A stretch of DNA of 56,375 bases from a gamma proteobacterium symbiont of Ctena orbiculata (GCA_003058495.1 QBVC01000035.1:1-56375), one strand, 5' to 3'; positions 34,364 to 43,277 are shown, numbered from the stretch's first letter. Numbers and translations: made by a program. Notes: a model not told the origin generated them from the sequence alone.

Positions 34364-37188
34364 GGCTGTCACTCGCCATTTCACTTCTCGGCATTCTGCT
34401 CTCCGGGTGCGCCGGTATCTCCGGCAAGTCGAAGTCGGATGAACCGACCCTTGCGGATATCGAGAAGCAGCCGGTAAAGATCGAAAAGCAGGCCCTGTCC
34501 CCCACCGACCGCAACGAGGTCATCGAAAACTACCGCGCCATCCTGGAGCTCAATCCCGATCAGCGCCTCAACAGCGAAGCCACCCGCCGCCTCGCCGATC
34601 TGGAACTGGAGCGCAGCGAGACCAAACTCCTGGACTCGACGGATGAGCCGGTCCCCACCGAGGCCGAGCTGGCCAAATCGATCGAGCTCTACGAATCCCT
34701 GCTGGCCAAGGATCCGAACTACGCCTCCCGGGACCTGGTGCTCTATCAACTGGCGCGGGCCTATGAACTGAAGGGCGACATCAACGCCATGATGCTGACC
34801 CTGCGCGCGCTGATCACCCAGCATCCCGACAGCCCCCACTGGCAGGAGGCCCAGTTCCGCCGCGGCGAGCACTTCTTCGTCATGCAGCAGTTCGGTCGCG
34901 CCGAATCGGCCTACGAGGCCATTCTGCAGCAGCGCGACGACTCCCCCTACTTCGACCGGGCGCTGTTCAAGCACGGCTGGTCCCTGTTCAAGCAGCGCAA
35001 TATCGAGAAGGGGCTCGACTCGTTCACCCGACTGCTCGACCGCAATCTGGGCGATACCCCGGAGCTGGAGGTGGGCAAGCTCTCCCCCGCCGATCAGAAA
35101 CTGATGACCGAGACGATCAGGGTGATCAGCCTCACCTTTTCCGAGCTCGGCGGCGCCAAGCGCATCAGCCGCTATTTCGACAGCAAGGGCCACCGCAACT
35201 ACGAATACATGATCTACCAGGGACTGGGGGATCTCTACTTGAAGCAGGAGCGTATCCAGGATGCGGCAGACGCCTATCTCGCCTTCGTCGATCTCTCCCC
35301 CGACCATCCCCAGTCACCCCGCCTGTCGGTGAAGGTGGTCGACATCTATACCGAGAACGGCTTCCCGAAACGGGCCATCGAGAGCAAGAAGTCGTTTGTG
35401 CAGCACTACGCCGTGGGCGGCGAACCCTGGAAGAAACAGGATCCGAAAAACCGGACCTGGTTGAATCAGCAGCTGCGCAACTATCTCAAGGAGCTGGCCG
35501 AATACCACCACGCCCTGGCGCAGCAGTATAAGAAAAGCAAGGACAAGAAACTGGTCGCCCAGCATACCCGGCAGGGCGCCGAGGCCGCGCACTGGTATCG
35601 CCAATATCTGGATACCTTCAGCGACGATCCCACGGCGGGTAGCATCAGCTTTCTCCTCGGCGAGCTGCTGTTCGAGCTGAAGAAGTATCCCGATGCCGTT
35701 ACCGCCTACGAGGAGAGCGCCTACCGGTTCCCGGCCCATGACAAGCAGGCCGAGGCAGGTTACGCCGCCCTCCTCGCCTATGCCGAGCAGCTCAAGAAGC
35801 TGAAGAAGAGCGAACAGCTGGCGTGGAAACGTCAGGGGGTGGAGAGCGCCCTGAAGTTCTGCGATCTCTTCCCCAAGGATAAGCGCAGGGCCGCGGTATT
35901 GACCCGGGCCGCCGATCAACTGCTGGAGCTCAAGGAGATCGGACGCGCCCGGGGCGCCGCGCTGCAGGTGGCCAACATGAAACCGCCGGCGGAGAAGAAG
36001 CTGCGCCAGACCGCCTGGACCGTCGCCGCCCACGCCGCCTTTGAACAGAAGGATTATCAGGCCGCTGAGAAGGCCTACCAGCAGGCACTGGCGTTGATAC
36101 CCGGCAAGGCCAAGGAGAAAAAGCCCCTCGAGGAGAGACTGGCCGCCAGTATCTACCAGCAGGGTTCGACGCTACGCTCCCAGGGTGACCACAAGGGTGC
36201 GGCCCAGGCGTTCATGCGCATCCCCAAACAGGCCCCCCAGGCCTCCATCATCGCCACCGCGGAGTACGATGCCGCCGCCAGCCTGATCGCCGCCGGGGAC
36301 TGGGCCAGCTCGGTGAAGATACTCGAATCCTACAAGGCCAAGTATCCGAAGGACAAGCTGATACCGGAGGTCAACAGCAAGCTGGCCGTTGCCTACATGG
36401 AGACCAAGCAGCCGCTGAAAGCGGCAGCGGAACTCTCCGTCCTCTCCACCCAGGCCGCCTCCCCGGAACTGCGTCGCGAAGCCGGCTGGCGCTCCGCGGA
36501 ACTCTATGAGAAGGCGGGCAAGGATAAACAGGCGATCGACGCCTATAAAAAGTATGTCAAGCGCTTTCCCGCGCCCCTCGATCAATCCATGGAGGCGGGA
36601 CAGAAGCTGGTCGGGCTCTATCACAAGCGTGGCGAGACCGGCAAGCGCGACTGGTGGTTGAAACAGCTGATCAAGCTCGATGCCGGGGCCGGGAAACAGC
36701 GCAGTGACCGCACCCGCTATCTGGCGGCAACGGCCTCCCTGCGCCTGGCCGAGGGGAACCTGCAGGGTTTCCACCGCATCAAACTGAAGGCGCCGTTGGA
36801 GAAGAATCTGAAGCGTAAGAAAGAGCAGATGCAGACAGCGATCAATGCCTATAACAAGGCGATCAAGTATGGCGTCGCGGAGGTGACCACCACCGCCACC
36901 TACCAGATCGCCAGGATGTACCAGCAGTTCGGCACCGCGCTGATGGAATCGGAGAGACCCAAGGGGCTCAACGCGGAAGAGCTGGAACAGTATGAGATCC
37001 TGCTGGAAGAGCAGGCCTATCCCTTCGAGGAGAAGGCGATCAACCTCTACGAGACCAACATCGAACGGGTCTCCGGCGGCATCTATGACGAGTGGGTGAA
37101 GAAGAGCTTCGAGGCCCTGGCGAAGCTGCTGCCCGGACGCTATGCCAAACAAGAGAAGCGGGAGGCGTGGATCGATGCGATCAACTAG
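34360..37188 (+). CDS. Large TPR outer-membrane lipoprotein
   Basis: A 942-residue lipoprotein (signal MRLSLAISLLGILLSGC; lipobox LSGC at residues 14-17) made of about twenty helical TPR-type units, for example YQLARAYELKGDINAMML, RRGEHFFVMQQFGRAESAY, AFEQKDYQAAEKAYQQALAL and AAYQ-type repeats near the C-terminus. It starts with ATGA overlap on the preceding gene. Length and repeat content are similar to the giant TPR proteins GltD/AgmU, although shorter. It is expected to form a long scaffold in the periplasm attached to the outer membrane. Confidence 0.82.
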   Translation: MRLSLAISLLGILLSGCAGISGKSKSDEPTLADIEKQPVKIEKQALSPTDRNEVIENYRAILELNPDQRLNSEATRRLADLELERSETKLLDSTDEPVPTEAELAKSIELYESLLAKDPNYASRDLVLYQLARAYELKGDINAMMLTLRALITQHPDSPHWQEAQFRRGEHFFVMQQFGRAESAYEAILQQRDDSPYFDRALFKHGWSLFKQRNIEKGLDSFTRLLDRNLGDTPELEVGKLSPADQKLMTETIRVISLTFSELGGAKRISRYFDSKGHRNYEYMIYQGLGDLYLKQERIQDAADAYLAFVDLSPDHPQSPRLSVKVVDIYTENGFPKRAIESKKSFVQHYAVGGEPWKKQDPKNRTWLNQQLRNYLKELAEYHHALAQQYKKSKDKKLVAQHTRQGAEAAHWYRQYLDTFSDDPTAGSISFLLGELLFELKKYPDAVTAYEESAYRFPAHDKQAEAGYAALLAYAEQLKKLKKSEQLAWKRQGVESALKFCDLFPKDKRRAAVLTRAADQLLELKEIGRARGAALQVANMKPPAEKKLRQTAWTVAAHAAFEQKDYQAAEKAYQQALALIPGKAKEKKPLEERLAASIYQQGSTLRSQGDHKGAAQAFMRIPKQAPQASIIATAEYDAAASLIAAGDWASSVKILESYKAKYPKDKLIPEVNSKLAVAYMETKQPLKAAAELSVLSTQAASPELRREAGWRSAELYEKAGKDKQAIDAYKKYVKRFPAPLDQSMEAGQKLVGLYHKRGETGKRDWWLKQLIKLDAGAGKQRSDRTRYLAATASLRLAEGNLQGFHRIKLKAPLEKNLKRKKEQMQTAINAYNKAIKYGVAEVTTTATYQIARMYQQFGTALMESERPKGLNAEELEQYEILLEEQAYPFEEKAINLYETNIERVSGGIYDEWVKKSFEALAKLLPGRYAKQEKREAWIDAIN

Positions 37189-37822
37189 TCTCGCCATGCT
37201 GAAACACGGCGCTGGCTGGCTCGTCTGCGCCCTGCTCGCCTCCAGCCTGACGATTTCGGGCTGCAGCACGGCGCCCAGGCAGGCCGGACCGACGGAGACG
37301 GAACGGGAAACCGCCGCCCCGGCAAGGCAACCGAGCAGCGCCGACCCGCAGGAGCAACGGCGGTTCGACGCGGCTGTGGCGTTGATGCAGAAGGACGATG
37401 TGGTTAAGGCGAAACAGAGCCTGCTGGCATTGATCGATCGGAATCCGGGCCTCGCGGGGGCCTATATCAATCTCGGTATCATCCAGCTGAACGAAGGCGA
37501 GGCGGACAAGGCCGAGGCGTCGTTCAACACCGCCCTTGAGTTGAAGCCCGACAGTCTGCCCGCCCGCAACCAGCTGGGTGTCGCCCTGCGGATGCAGGGC
37601 AGATTCCAGGAGGCGGAACAGGCATACCGCTCGGCGCTGCAGATCCAACCCGACTACCTGCTGGCCCACCGCAACCTGGGCATACTCTACGATCTCTACC
37701 TCACCAAGCCGCAGCTGGCGCTGCAGCACTACAAGCGCTGTCAGACCTTGAGCGCCTCGGAGGACAAGGAGATCGGCGGCTGGATCCTCGATCTTGAACG
37801 GCGTATCAAGTCAACCAAGTAA
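37175..37822 (+). CDS. TPR lipoprotein
   Basis: About 215 residues when started at ATG 37175, which has GGAGG nine bases upstream and overlaps the end of the preceding gene by 14 bases. Lipobox SGCS near residue 30, a low-complexity linker (AGPTETERETAAPARQPSS), then three canonical TPR units (AYINLGIIQLNEGEADKAEASFNTAL; ARNQLGVALRMQGRFQEAEQAYRSAL; AHRNLGILYDLYLTKPQLALQHYKRC). The pattern of a small TPR lipoprotein after a giant one matches GltE-like components by layout only. Confidence 0.84.
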   Translation: MRSTSLAMLKHGAGWLVCALLASSLTISGCSTAPRQAGPTETERETAAPARQPSSADPQEQRRFDAAVALMQKDDVVKAKQSLLALIDRNPGLAGAYINLGIIQLNEGEADKAEASFNTALELKPDSLPARNQLGVALRMQGRFQEAEQAYRSALQIQPDYLLAHRNLGILYDLYLTKPQLALQHYKRCQTLSASEDKEIGGWILDLERRIKSTK

Positions 37823-37834
37823 CGGTAAACAACT

Positions 37835-38122
37835 ATGTTGAAAAGGCCGAACAGACACACCCTATTGGCAGCCGCGGCAGCCCTGTCGCTGCTCTCCCTG
37901 CCACTGCATGCGGAGCAGCGCATCGATCTCGATGGCACGGCGATCTTCGGCAACAAGGAGTCGCCCAATATTCTCTACGTGGTGCCCTGGCGTTCCGCGA
38001 AACGGCTGACCAATATGATGCCCCCGGAAACAGGTCGCAGGGACGAACTCTTTGCGCCGCTGGACCGTGATGTATTTCGCAGACAGATCGATTGGTACCA
38101 GACTTTTAATGAAAATCCGTAA
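37835..38122 (+). CDS. Small exported protein of the motor operon
   Basis: A 95-residue protein with a signal peptide (HTLLAAAAALSLLSLPLHAEQ) and a short mature domain of about 70 residues whose core is SPNILYVVPWRSAKR. No domain family is recognised. It lies 12 bases after the TPR lipoprotein gene and before the TolQ-like gene, so it is likely a periplasmic partner of the machine. Confidence 0.72.
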   Translation: MLKRPNRHTLLAAAAALSLLSLPLHAEQRIDLDGTAIFGNKESPNILYVVPWRSAKRLTNMMPPETGRRDELFAPLDRDVFRRQIDWYQTFNENP

Positions 38123-38254
38123 AGAATCTAGCACTTGGTGCCGTATGACTGAAGACAATCAGATTTCCCAGACAGCTCGTGTGACCCCCATCGGCAGGTG
38201 GGTGCGCACTTTGAAGTAAACCGATATTCAGGCGTTTAAACAACGGAGAATCCT

Positions 38255-38908
38255 ATGGAGCTCATTGATCCTATCATCCGATTTTTTCAGGAAGGCGGAC
38301 TCTTTATGTACCCGATCCTGCTGATCTTCGCAGGGGGCGTGGCGATAGCAATCGAACGCTGGGTCTATCTGACCATCCAGACCGGGAGCAACAAGCGCAC
38401 CTGGAAGAGGGTCCTGCCCCATCTCAACGACGGCGACTTCAAGTCGGCCATGTCAGCGGCCAACAAATCGAAGACCGCCATCGGCACCATGCTCACCTAC
38501 GGCCTGGCCCGGGCGCGCACCGCACGGCGCCGGGACGATGTGGAGGTTGCCATGGAGGAGGGATTGATGGAGGCGATCCCGCGCATGGAGAAGCGCACCC
38601 ACTATCTCAGCACCCTCGCCAACATCGCCACCCTGCTCGGCCTCCTGGGCACCATCATCGGTCTGATCCAGGCCTTTACCGCGGTCTCCAACGCCGATCC
38701 CGCGGAGAAGGCGGACCTGCTCTCGGCCAGTATCTCGGTGGCGATGAACACCACCGCCTTCGGCCTGATGGCGGCGATTCCCCTGCTGCTGGTCTATGCC
38801 CTGCTGCAGAGTAAGACCACGGCGATCGTCGACAGCCTGGAGATGGCCTCGGTGAAGTTCCTCAACATCTTCAGCGAACAGGCATTCAGCACCCGGAGCA
38901 AGGCATGA
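38255..38908 (+). CDS. MotA/TolQ/ExbB proton-channel protein
   Basis: A 217-residue inner-membrane protein of the TolQ/ExbB family, which forms the pentameric stator around TolR/ExbD dimers. Three membrane segments are seen, one near residues 12-32 (GGLFMYPILLIFAGGVAIAI) and two around a conserved core (LATLLGLLGTIIGLIQAF and SISVAMNTTAFGLMAAIPLLLVYALL). The last contains the MNTTAFGLxxAIP block that lines the channel. It is followed by two ExbD-like genes with ATGA-type overlaps. Confidence 0.92.
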   Translation: MELIDPIIRFFQEGGLFMYPILLIFAGGVAIAIERWVYLTIQTGSNKRTWKRVLPHLNDGDFKSAMSAANKSKTAIGTMLTYGLARARTARRRDDVEVAMEEGLMEAIPRMEKRTHYLSTLANIATLLGLLGTIIGLIQAFTAVSNADPAEKADLLSASISVAMNTTAFGLMAAIPLLLVYALLQSKTTAIVDSLEMASVKFLNIFSEQAFSTRSKA

Positions 38909-39423
38909 GAGAACGGCTTAGGCGCCATCGCCAAGGGGAAGAGCTGAACATCACAGCCTTCCTCAACCTGATGGTGATCCTGATTCCCTTTCTGTTGATC
39001 ACGGCCGCCTTTTCCAGGTTCTCCATTATCGAGCTCTACCTGCCCCCGGCCAGTGAAGGCACCCTGAAGGCGATCAAGGAACTGCAGCTGGAAGTGATCA
39101 TCCGCCCCGACAGCCTCGAAGTCGCGGATCGGCAGGGCGGTTTGATCAGACGCCTGAAGAACACCCCCGATGGTTACGACCTGAAGGGATTGAACGAGCT
39201 GCTGGTACAGATCAAGGTGCGCTTTCAGGACAAGCGCAACATCTTCATTCTCTCCGAGCCCACCACCCAGTACGAAACCATGGTGCAGGTGATGGATGCG
39301 GTGCGCATGACAGAGAACATGGAATCGGGAAGCCTGGTTCAATATGAGCTCTTCCCCGATATCGCCATCGGCGACGCTCCCCCGGCGGCGGCGCAGAAAC
39401 AGGACGAAGGTAACGCATCATGA
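38905..39423 (+). CDS. ExbD/TolR-like protein lacking the membrane Asp
   Basis: A 172-residue single-pass protein (NITAFLNLMVILIPFLLITAAF) with a periplasmic domain. In TolR and ExbD an Asp in this segment carries protons (pattern PxVDVML). Here the aligned residue is Asn21 in AFLNLMVIL, so this subunit may be unable to transfer protons. Start overlaps the ExbB stop by 4 bases. In the paired gene (39420) the Asp is kept, so a heterodimer with one protonatable residue is likely. The reading is supported directly by the codons aac at the position. Confidence 0.88.
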   Translation: MRERLRRHRQGEELNITAFLNLMVILIPFLLITAAFSRFSIIELYLPPASEGTLKAIKELQLEVIIRPDSLEVADRQGGLIRRLKNTPDGYDLKGLNELLVQIKVRFQDKRNIFILSEPTTQYETMVQVMDAVRMTENMESGSLVQYELFPDIAIGDAPPAAAQKQDEGNAS

Positions 39424-39941
39424 AGATGTCACGCCGTGCCAAGCGCATGGATCGCCACCATCGGCGAAACAAGGGCCATGCGGTGCTCAACCTGGTCTCC
39501 CTGATGGATATCTTCACCATCCTGGTCTTCTTCCTGCTGGTCAATTCCGGCGAGGTCCAGGTACTGCCCAACGCCAAGGCATTGAGTCTGCCCGAGTCGG
39601 TGGCCACCCTGAAACCCAAGGAGACCCTGGTGGTGATGGTCAACCACAATGAGATCCTGGTGCAGGGCTATCGGGTGATGGATCTTTCCCGGCCCCTACC
39701 GAGGGGGACCACGCTGCCAGCCCTGAAGAGTGAATTACAGCGCCATGCAGAGCGGTCGAAATCCAAGGTAAGCAACCCGGAGGAACCCTTTAAAGGCAAG
39801 ATCACCATCATGGGTGAGAAGAGCATACCCTACACCCTGCTGAAACGGGTGATGGCGACCTGCGCCGAGTCCGACTACCCCCACGTCTCCCTGGCGGTAT
39901 TGAGAAAGAATGAGAAACCCGAGGGAGGACAGCCGTTGTGA
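39420..39941 (+). CDS. ExbD/TolR-like protein with membrane Asp
   Basis: A 173-residue single-pass protein with a basic cytoplasmic start (KMSRRAKRMDRHHRRNKG), then a membrane segment containing Asp30 (LVSLMDIFTILVFFLL) as expected for a proton-carrying TolR/ExbD subunit. The periplasmic domain ends with PYTLLKRVMATCAESDYPHVSLAV, the usual ExbD C-terminal fold. ATGA overlaps join it to genes on both sides. Together with the preceding gene and the TolQ-like protein it forms an AglRQS-type motor set (one TolQ, two TolR). Confidence 0.9.
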   Translation: MKMSRRAKRMDRHHRRNKGHAVLNLVSLMDIFTILVFFLLVNSGEVQVLPNAKALSLPESVATLKPKETLVVMVNHNEILVQGYRVMDLSRPLPRGTTLPALKSELQRHAERSKSKVSNPEEPFKGKITIMGEKSIPYTLLKRVMATCAESDYPHVSLAVLRKNEKPEGGQPL

Positions 39942-40909
39942 GCGCCTCCTATCGTCACTCCACCTATCTGCCCTGGTACACGGCGTCCGCCGACGAGCGG
40001 CGATTCCAGGTCATCAGCCTGGTGGTGCTGCTCATCGCACTGCTGCTGGGCACCCTGATACCGATGATCGAGCTGCCGGAGAAAGAGCGGTTCAAGAAAC
40101 AGACCTTGCCGCCCCGCCTGGCGAAACTGATCCTGGAACAGAAAAAGGAGCCCCCCAAACCGAAGAAGATCGTCAAGAAGAAGGTCCCGGAACCGAAGAA
40201 GAAGCCCGAGAAGAAAAAACCGGAAGAGAAGAAGAAACCCGAGCCGGAGAAGAAGCCTGAAAAGCAGGTGGCGAAGAAGAAGCCGACCAAGGCGGATGCA
40301 CGCAAAAAGGCGGCAAGCGCCGGACTGCTCGCCTTCGCCGATCAGCTGGCCGACCTGCGGGATGAGCAGGTCGTGTCCAATGTCCGTGGCGTGCAGAAGC
40401 TCTCGACCACCGGCAAGAAGACCTATGCCAATCAACGCTCGATCATCTCCTCCGGGGTCACCAGCGGCAGCGGCGGCATCAATACCGCGGCCCTGAGCCG
40501 GGGCACCGGCGGCACCGGTCTCACCGGCCGGGAAACCACCGAGGTGGAGAGCGCCGCCATCACTGACGACGCCAAGGCAGCGGCCCGGGGCGGCGGCGGC
40601 AAGGGCAAGGACTACAAGGGATACCGTACCCGGGAAGAGATCCAGCTGGTCTTCGACCAGAACAAGGGGGCGGTCTACGCCCTCTATAACCGGGCCCTGA
40701 GAAAGGATCCCTCGCTGCGCGGCAAGGTGGTATTGGAACTGACCATCACCCCCGCGGGCAAGGTGACCAAGTGCGTCATCCTATCCTCCGAGTTGAATGA
40801 CAAGGCCCTTGAACGCAAGCTGGTCTCCCGTATCAAGCTGTTCAAGTTCCCCGCCAAGGATGTGGATACCGCGGTGGTCTCCTATCCCATCGACTTCCTG
40901 CCATCCTGA
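39938..40909 (+). CDS. TonB-like AgmX/PglI C-terminal domain protein
   Basis: A 323-residue inner-membrane protein: one N-terminal membrane segment (ISLVVLLIALLLGTLIPMIE), a long Lys/Pro/Glu-rich periplasmic stretch (about residues 60-120; many KKP/EKKP units, like TonB), a linker, and a C-terminal domain (about 225-323; TREEIQLVFDQNKGAVYALY and GKVVLELTITPAGKVTKCVI) that I recognise as the AgmX/PglI C-terminal domain. In Myxococcus this domain occurs in the gliding proteins GltG and GltJ. It probably spans the periplasm and transmits force from the motor to outer-membrane partners. Last gene of the operon. Confidence 0.9.
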   Translation: MSASYRHSTYLPWYTASADERRFQVISLVVLLIALLLGTLIPMIELPEKERFKKQTLPPRLAKLILEQKKEPPKPKKIVKKKVPEPKKKPEKKKPEEKKKPEPEKKPEKQVAKKKPTKADARKKAASAGLLAFADQLADLRDEQVVSNVRGVQKLSTTGKKTYANQRSIISSGVTSGSGGINTAALSRGTGGTGLTGRETTEVESAAITDDAKAAARGGGGKGKDYKGYRTREEIQLVFDQNKGAVYALYNRALRKDPSLRGKVVLELTITPAGKVTKCVILSSELNDKALERKLVSRIKLFKFPAKDVDTAVVSYPIDFLPS

Positions 40910-40920
40910 TGATTCCACTC

Positions 40921-40954
40921 TCCGCCTGCAACAGCGTTTCGCGTTGCAGGCGGA
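40921..40954 (+). terminator. Stem-loop at the end of the motor operon
   Basis: A 12-bp perfect stem (40921-40932 with 40943-40954) with a ten-base loop lies just after the last stop codon. Only two T residues follow directly, so efficiency as an intrinsic terminator is doubtful; it may instead protect the 3' end. Confidence 0.4.
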
Positions 40955-41147
40955 TTGTCTGCATAAAGATGCAAACCGCAAATGGATGCCAATCACCGCG
41001 CATAAGCGCGAATTTTCCTGGCATGGGATTCTGCAAGTAAAAGCTGTCATTAAATATGCTGCAACTTGTAACCATCGAGGATGGATTTTGCAGTGATGGA
41101 GATGGCAAGATCTCTCTTATCAAGCACCATGAGATGCAACAAGAACT

Positions 41148-42137
41148 ATGCGAACCGCCTTTAGACTTATCCTGCTGTTGACAGTGCTCGTCTGCCTCGC
41201 CTGTCTCCAGTCGCTCCATGCAGCCTGGGTCAGTGGTGAAGAGGCGATCATGGGCACCCGGATCAGTGTCCAGCTTTGGCACCAGGAGAAAGACCGGGGC
41301 GAGGCGGCGGTTCAGGCGGTGATGGAGGAGTTTCGCCGCCTCGACAGAAAACTGAGCCCCTATATCGACAGCAGCGAACTCTCCCAGGTCAACCGCCTGG
41401 CCTCCCTCGAGCCACTGGTTATCTCGGAGGAGTTCTACAACCTAATCGAGATCTCCCTCGAGTACTCCGAGCTGACCGAGGGCGCCTTCGACATCACCTT
41501 CGCCTCCATCGGCCACCGCTACGACTACCGCAAGGGCATCAGGCCGACCGATTCCCTGATCGATCGCACCCTGCCCCTGATCGACTACCACAACATTCAC
41601 CTTGACAAGGATAAAAGCACCGTCTTCTTCGAAAAGAAAGGGGTACGCATCGACCTCGGCGGCATCGCCAAGGGCTATGCCGTAGACCGGGGCATCGAAC
41701 TGCTGCGGCAAAGAGGCATACAACATGCGCTGATCAGCGCGGGCGGAGACAGCCGCCTCCTCGGCGACCACCGCGGCCGCCCCTGGCATATCGGCGTCCA
41801 GGCACCCAGGGACAAGGATCGCATGGCCGCCATGCTCCCCCTCGTCGACAGCGCCATCTCCACCTCCGGCGACTATGAACGCTTCTTCGAACGCGACGGC
41901 GTACGCTACCACCATATCATCAGCCCAAAGACCGGCCGCTCCGCCGACACCCTGCAGAGCGTCACCATCATCGGCCCCAACGCAACCCGCACCGACGCCC
42001 TCTCCACCAGCGTCTTCGTGCTTGGCGCGGAGAAGGGGATGGCGTTGATCAATCGGTTGGAGGATGTGGATGGGGTGATTATCGATCGGGATGGGGAGAT
42101 GATCACTTCACAAGGATTTGCTGGTGACGGGCCATGA
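41148..42137 (+). CDS. apbE: FAD:protein FMN transferase ApbE
   Basis: A 329-residue exported flavin transferase that attaches FMN covalently to Ser/Thr of target proteins outside the cytoplasm. N-terminal signal (LILLLTVLVCLACLQ); core motifs SPYIDSSELSQVNRLA, GVRIDLGGIAKGYAVDRG and ALISAGGDSR; and the late TDALSTSVFVLG, with the metal-binding Thr/Asp. Separated by about 240 bases from the motor operon, and presumably transcribed separately. I searched the proteins visible in the window for the flavinylation pattern DxxxSGAT and found none, so the target is elsewhere or unconventional. ApbE neighbourhoods with DUF3570/DUF4266 are, as I recall, recurrent. Confidence 0.93.
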   Translation: MRTAFRLILLLTVLVCLACLQSLHAAWVSGEEAIMGTRISVQLWHQEKDRGEAAVQAVMEEFRRLDRKLSPYIDSSELSQVNRLASLEPLVISEEFYNLIEISLEYSELTEGAFDITFASIGHRYDYRKGIRPTDSLIDRTLPLIDYHNIHLDKDKSTVFFEKKGVRIDLGGIAKGYAVDRGIELLRQRGIQHALISAGGDSRLLGDHRGRPWHIGVQAPRDKDRMAAMLPLVDSAISTSGDYERFFERDGVRYHHIISPKTGRSADTLQSVTIIGPNATRTDALSTSVFVLGAEKGMALINRLEDVDGVIIDRDGEMITSQGFAGDGP

Positions 42138-42330
42138 ATGGTGAGATTACTAGATTGTGTTGAATAATGGATCGGACCGAAACCCACCATTCACAGACAT
42201 TTTTTTAACTATTTCGTGTAAATTTCTTGTCCTGACCAACATATAAAATCGCCCGGTATCTGCCAATCTGACTATATATGTATAATGAGACGCAGGGTAT
42301 CTATAGTGGGACTTATTAGCTGAAACCAAA

Positions 42331-43230
42331 ATGGATAAAGTAAAGGTATTCATAAGCTACAGCCATAAGGACGAGCTCTGGAAAGATCGTCTGGTCTCGC
42401 ACCTTCGGTTTGCCGAGCGCCAAGGTATCATCGAGATCTGGGATGCTTCAGAAATACCCGTAGGCACAGAATGGGAAGGGGAAATCACCTCCGCTATCAA
42501 CGAAGCAGATATTGCTGTACTACTAATCTCCGCTGATTTCTTAGCTTCTAATTACATCATTGAGAGAGAACTACCACATCTTCTAGAGATGAGAGCCTCT
42601 GAAGGCCTGGTGGTTCTACCCATCGTAGTCCGCCCATCACCATGGTCTGAAATTCCCGAGTTAGCCCAGCTTCAGTTTCTTAATACGGACGCACAGCCAT
42701 TATCGGCTGTTTCGGCATTTGAAGCAGAAGATGTTGTAAATGCGATCGCGATGAAAATTCGTGAAATAGCAGGAGCAATAACAGAGCGTCGAGCAGAAAG
42801 ATCGCAATCTGCCGACAAGTTCAGCACCTCGACCGGCGCAGGTGGTCTCCCCGGTGAGTTCTTTATTTCACACAGCCGTGAAGATGGTGATTTTGCAGAA
42901 CTGTTAAAGCTTAAGCTCGCACAAAATGAATATAGCGCATGGATTGATACAGATCGCTTGCTTCCTGGTCTGGATTGGAGGAATGAGATAGATGATGCCA
43001 TTCGGAATTCCACTGCCCTTTTGGCGATCATGTCCCCAAACGGTAAGGAATCTGAGTATGTCACCTATGAGTGGGCTTTTGCATGGGGCGCAGGAAAACC
43101 AATTGTGCCTATCATGCTGAATCAAACAGCATTACATCCGCGTCTTGCAACTCTCCAGTATTTGGATTTTACAGATCGTCCTTCAAGGCCATGGACAAAG
43201 CTCTATGACGCTCTGCGCAAGATTAAATAG
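42331..43230 (+). CDS. Tandem TIR-domain protein
   Basis: A 299-residue protein with two TIR domains: about residues 4-130 (VFISYSHKDELWKDRL) and 172-299 (FFISHSREDGDFAELL), joined by a charged linker. In each, a Glu sits where TIR NADases have the catalytic residue (E78/E80 in SNYIIERE; E247 in SEYVTYEWAF). TIR proteins act as NAD-hydrolysing or cyclic-ADP-ribose-making effectors in anti-phage systems, or as signalling scaffolds. The gene is clearly lower in GC than its neighbours, suggesting recent acquisition. No partner such as a SIR2/ThsA-type or SLOG gene is adjacent, and no signal or membrane segment is present. Confidence 0.86.
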   Translation: MDKVKVFISYSHKDELWKDRLVSHLRFAERQGIIEIWDASEIPVGTEWEGEITSAINEADIAVLLISADFLASNYIIERELPHLLEMRASEGLVVLPIVVRPSPWSEIPELAQLQFLNTDAQPLSAVSAFEAEDVVNAIAMKIREIAGAITERRAERSQSADKFSTSTGAGGLPGEFFISHSREDGDFAELLKLKLAQNEYSAWIDTDRLLPGLDWRNEIDDAIRNSTALLAIMSPNGKESEYVTYEWAFAWGAGKPIVPIMLNQTALHPRLATLQYLDFTDRPSRPWTKLYDALRKIK

Positions 43231-43277
43231 CAATACCATCAAAAACCTTTAACGCGATGCATTTGAAAATTCTACTG

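Noticed and set aside
41148-42137. In-window flavinylation target for ApbE
   Set aside because: I looked for the DxxxSGAT/S pattern of FMN-binding domains in the neighbouring exported proteins and found none.
42331-43230. Thoeris or CBASS system
   Set aside because: No ThsA-like SIR2-SLOG, nucleotidyltransferase or other effector gene is adjacent; only the TIR protein can be supported.
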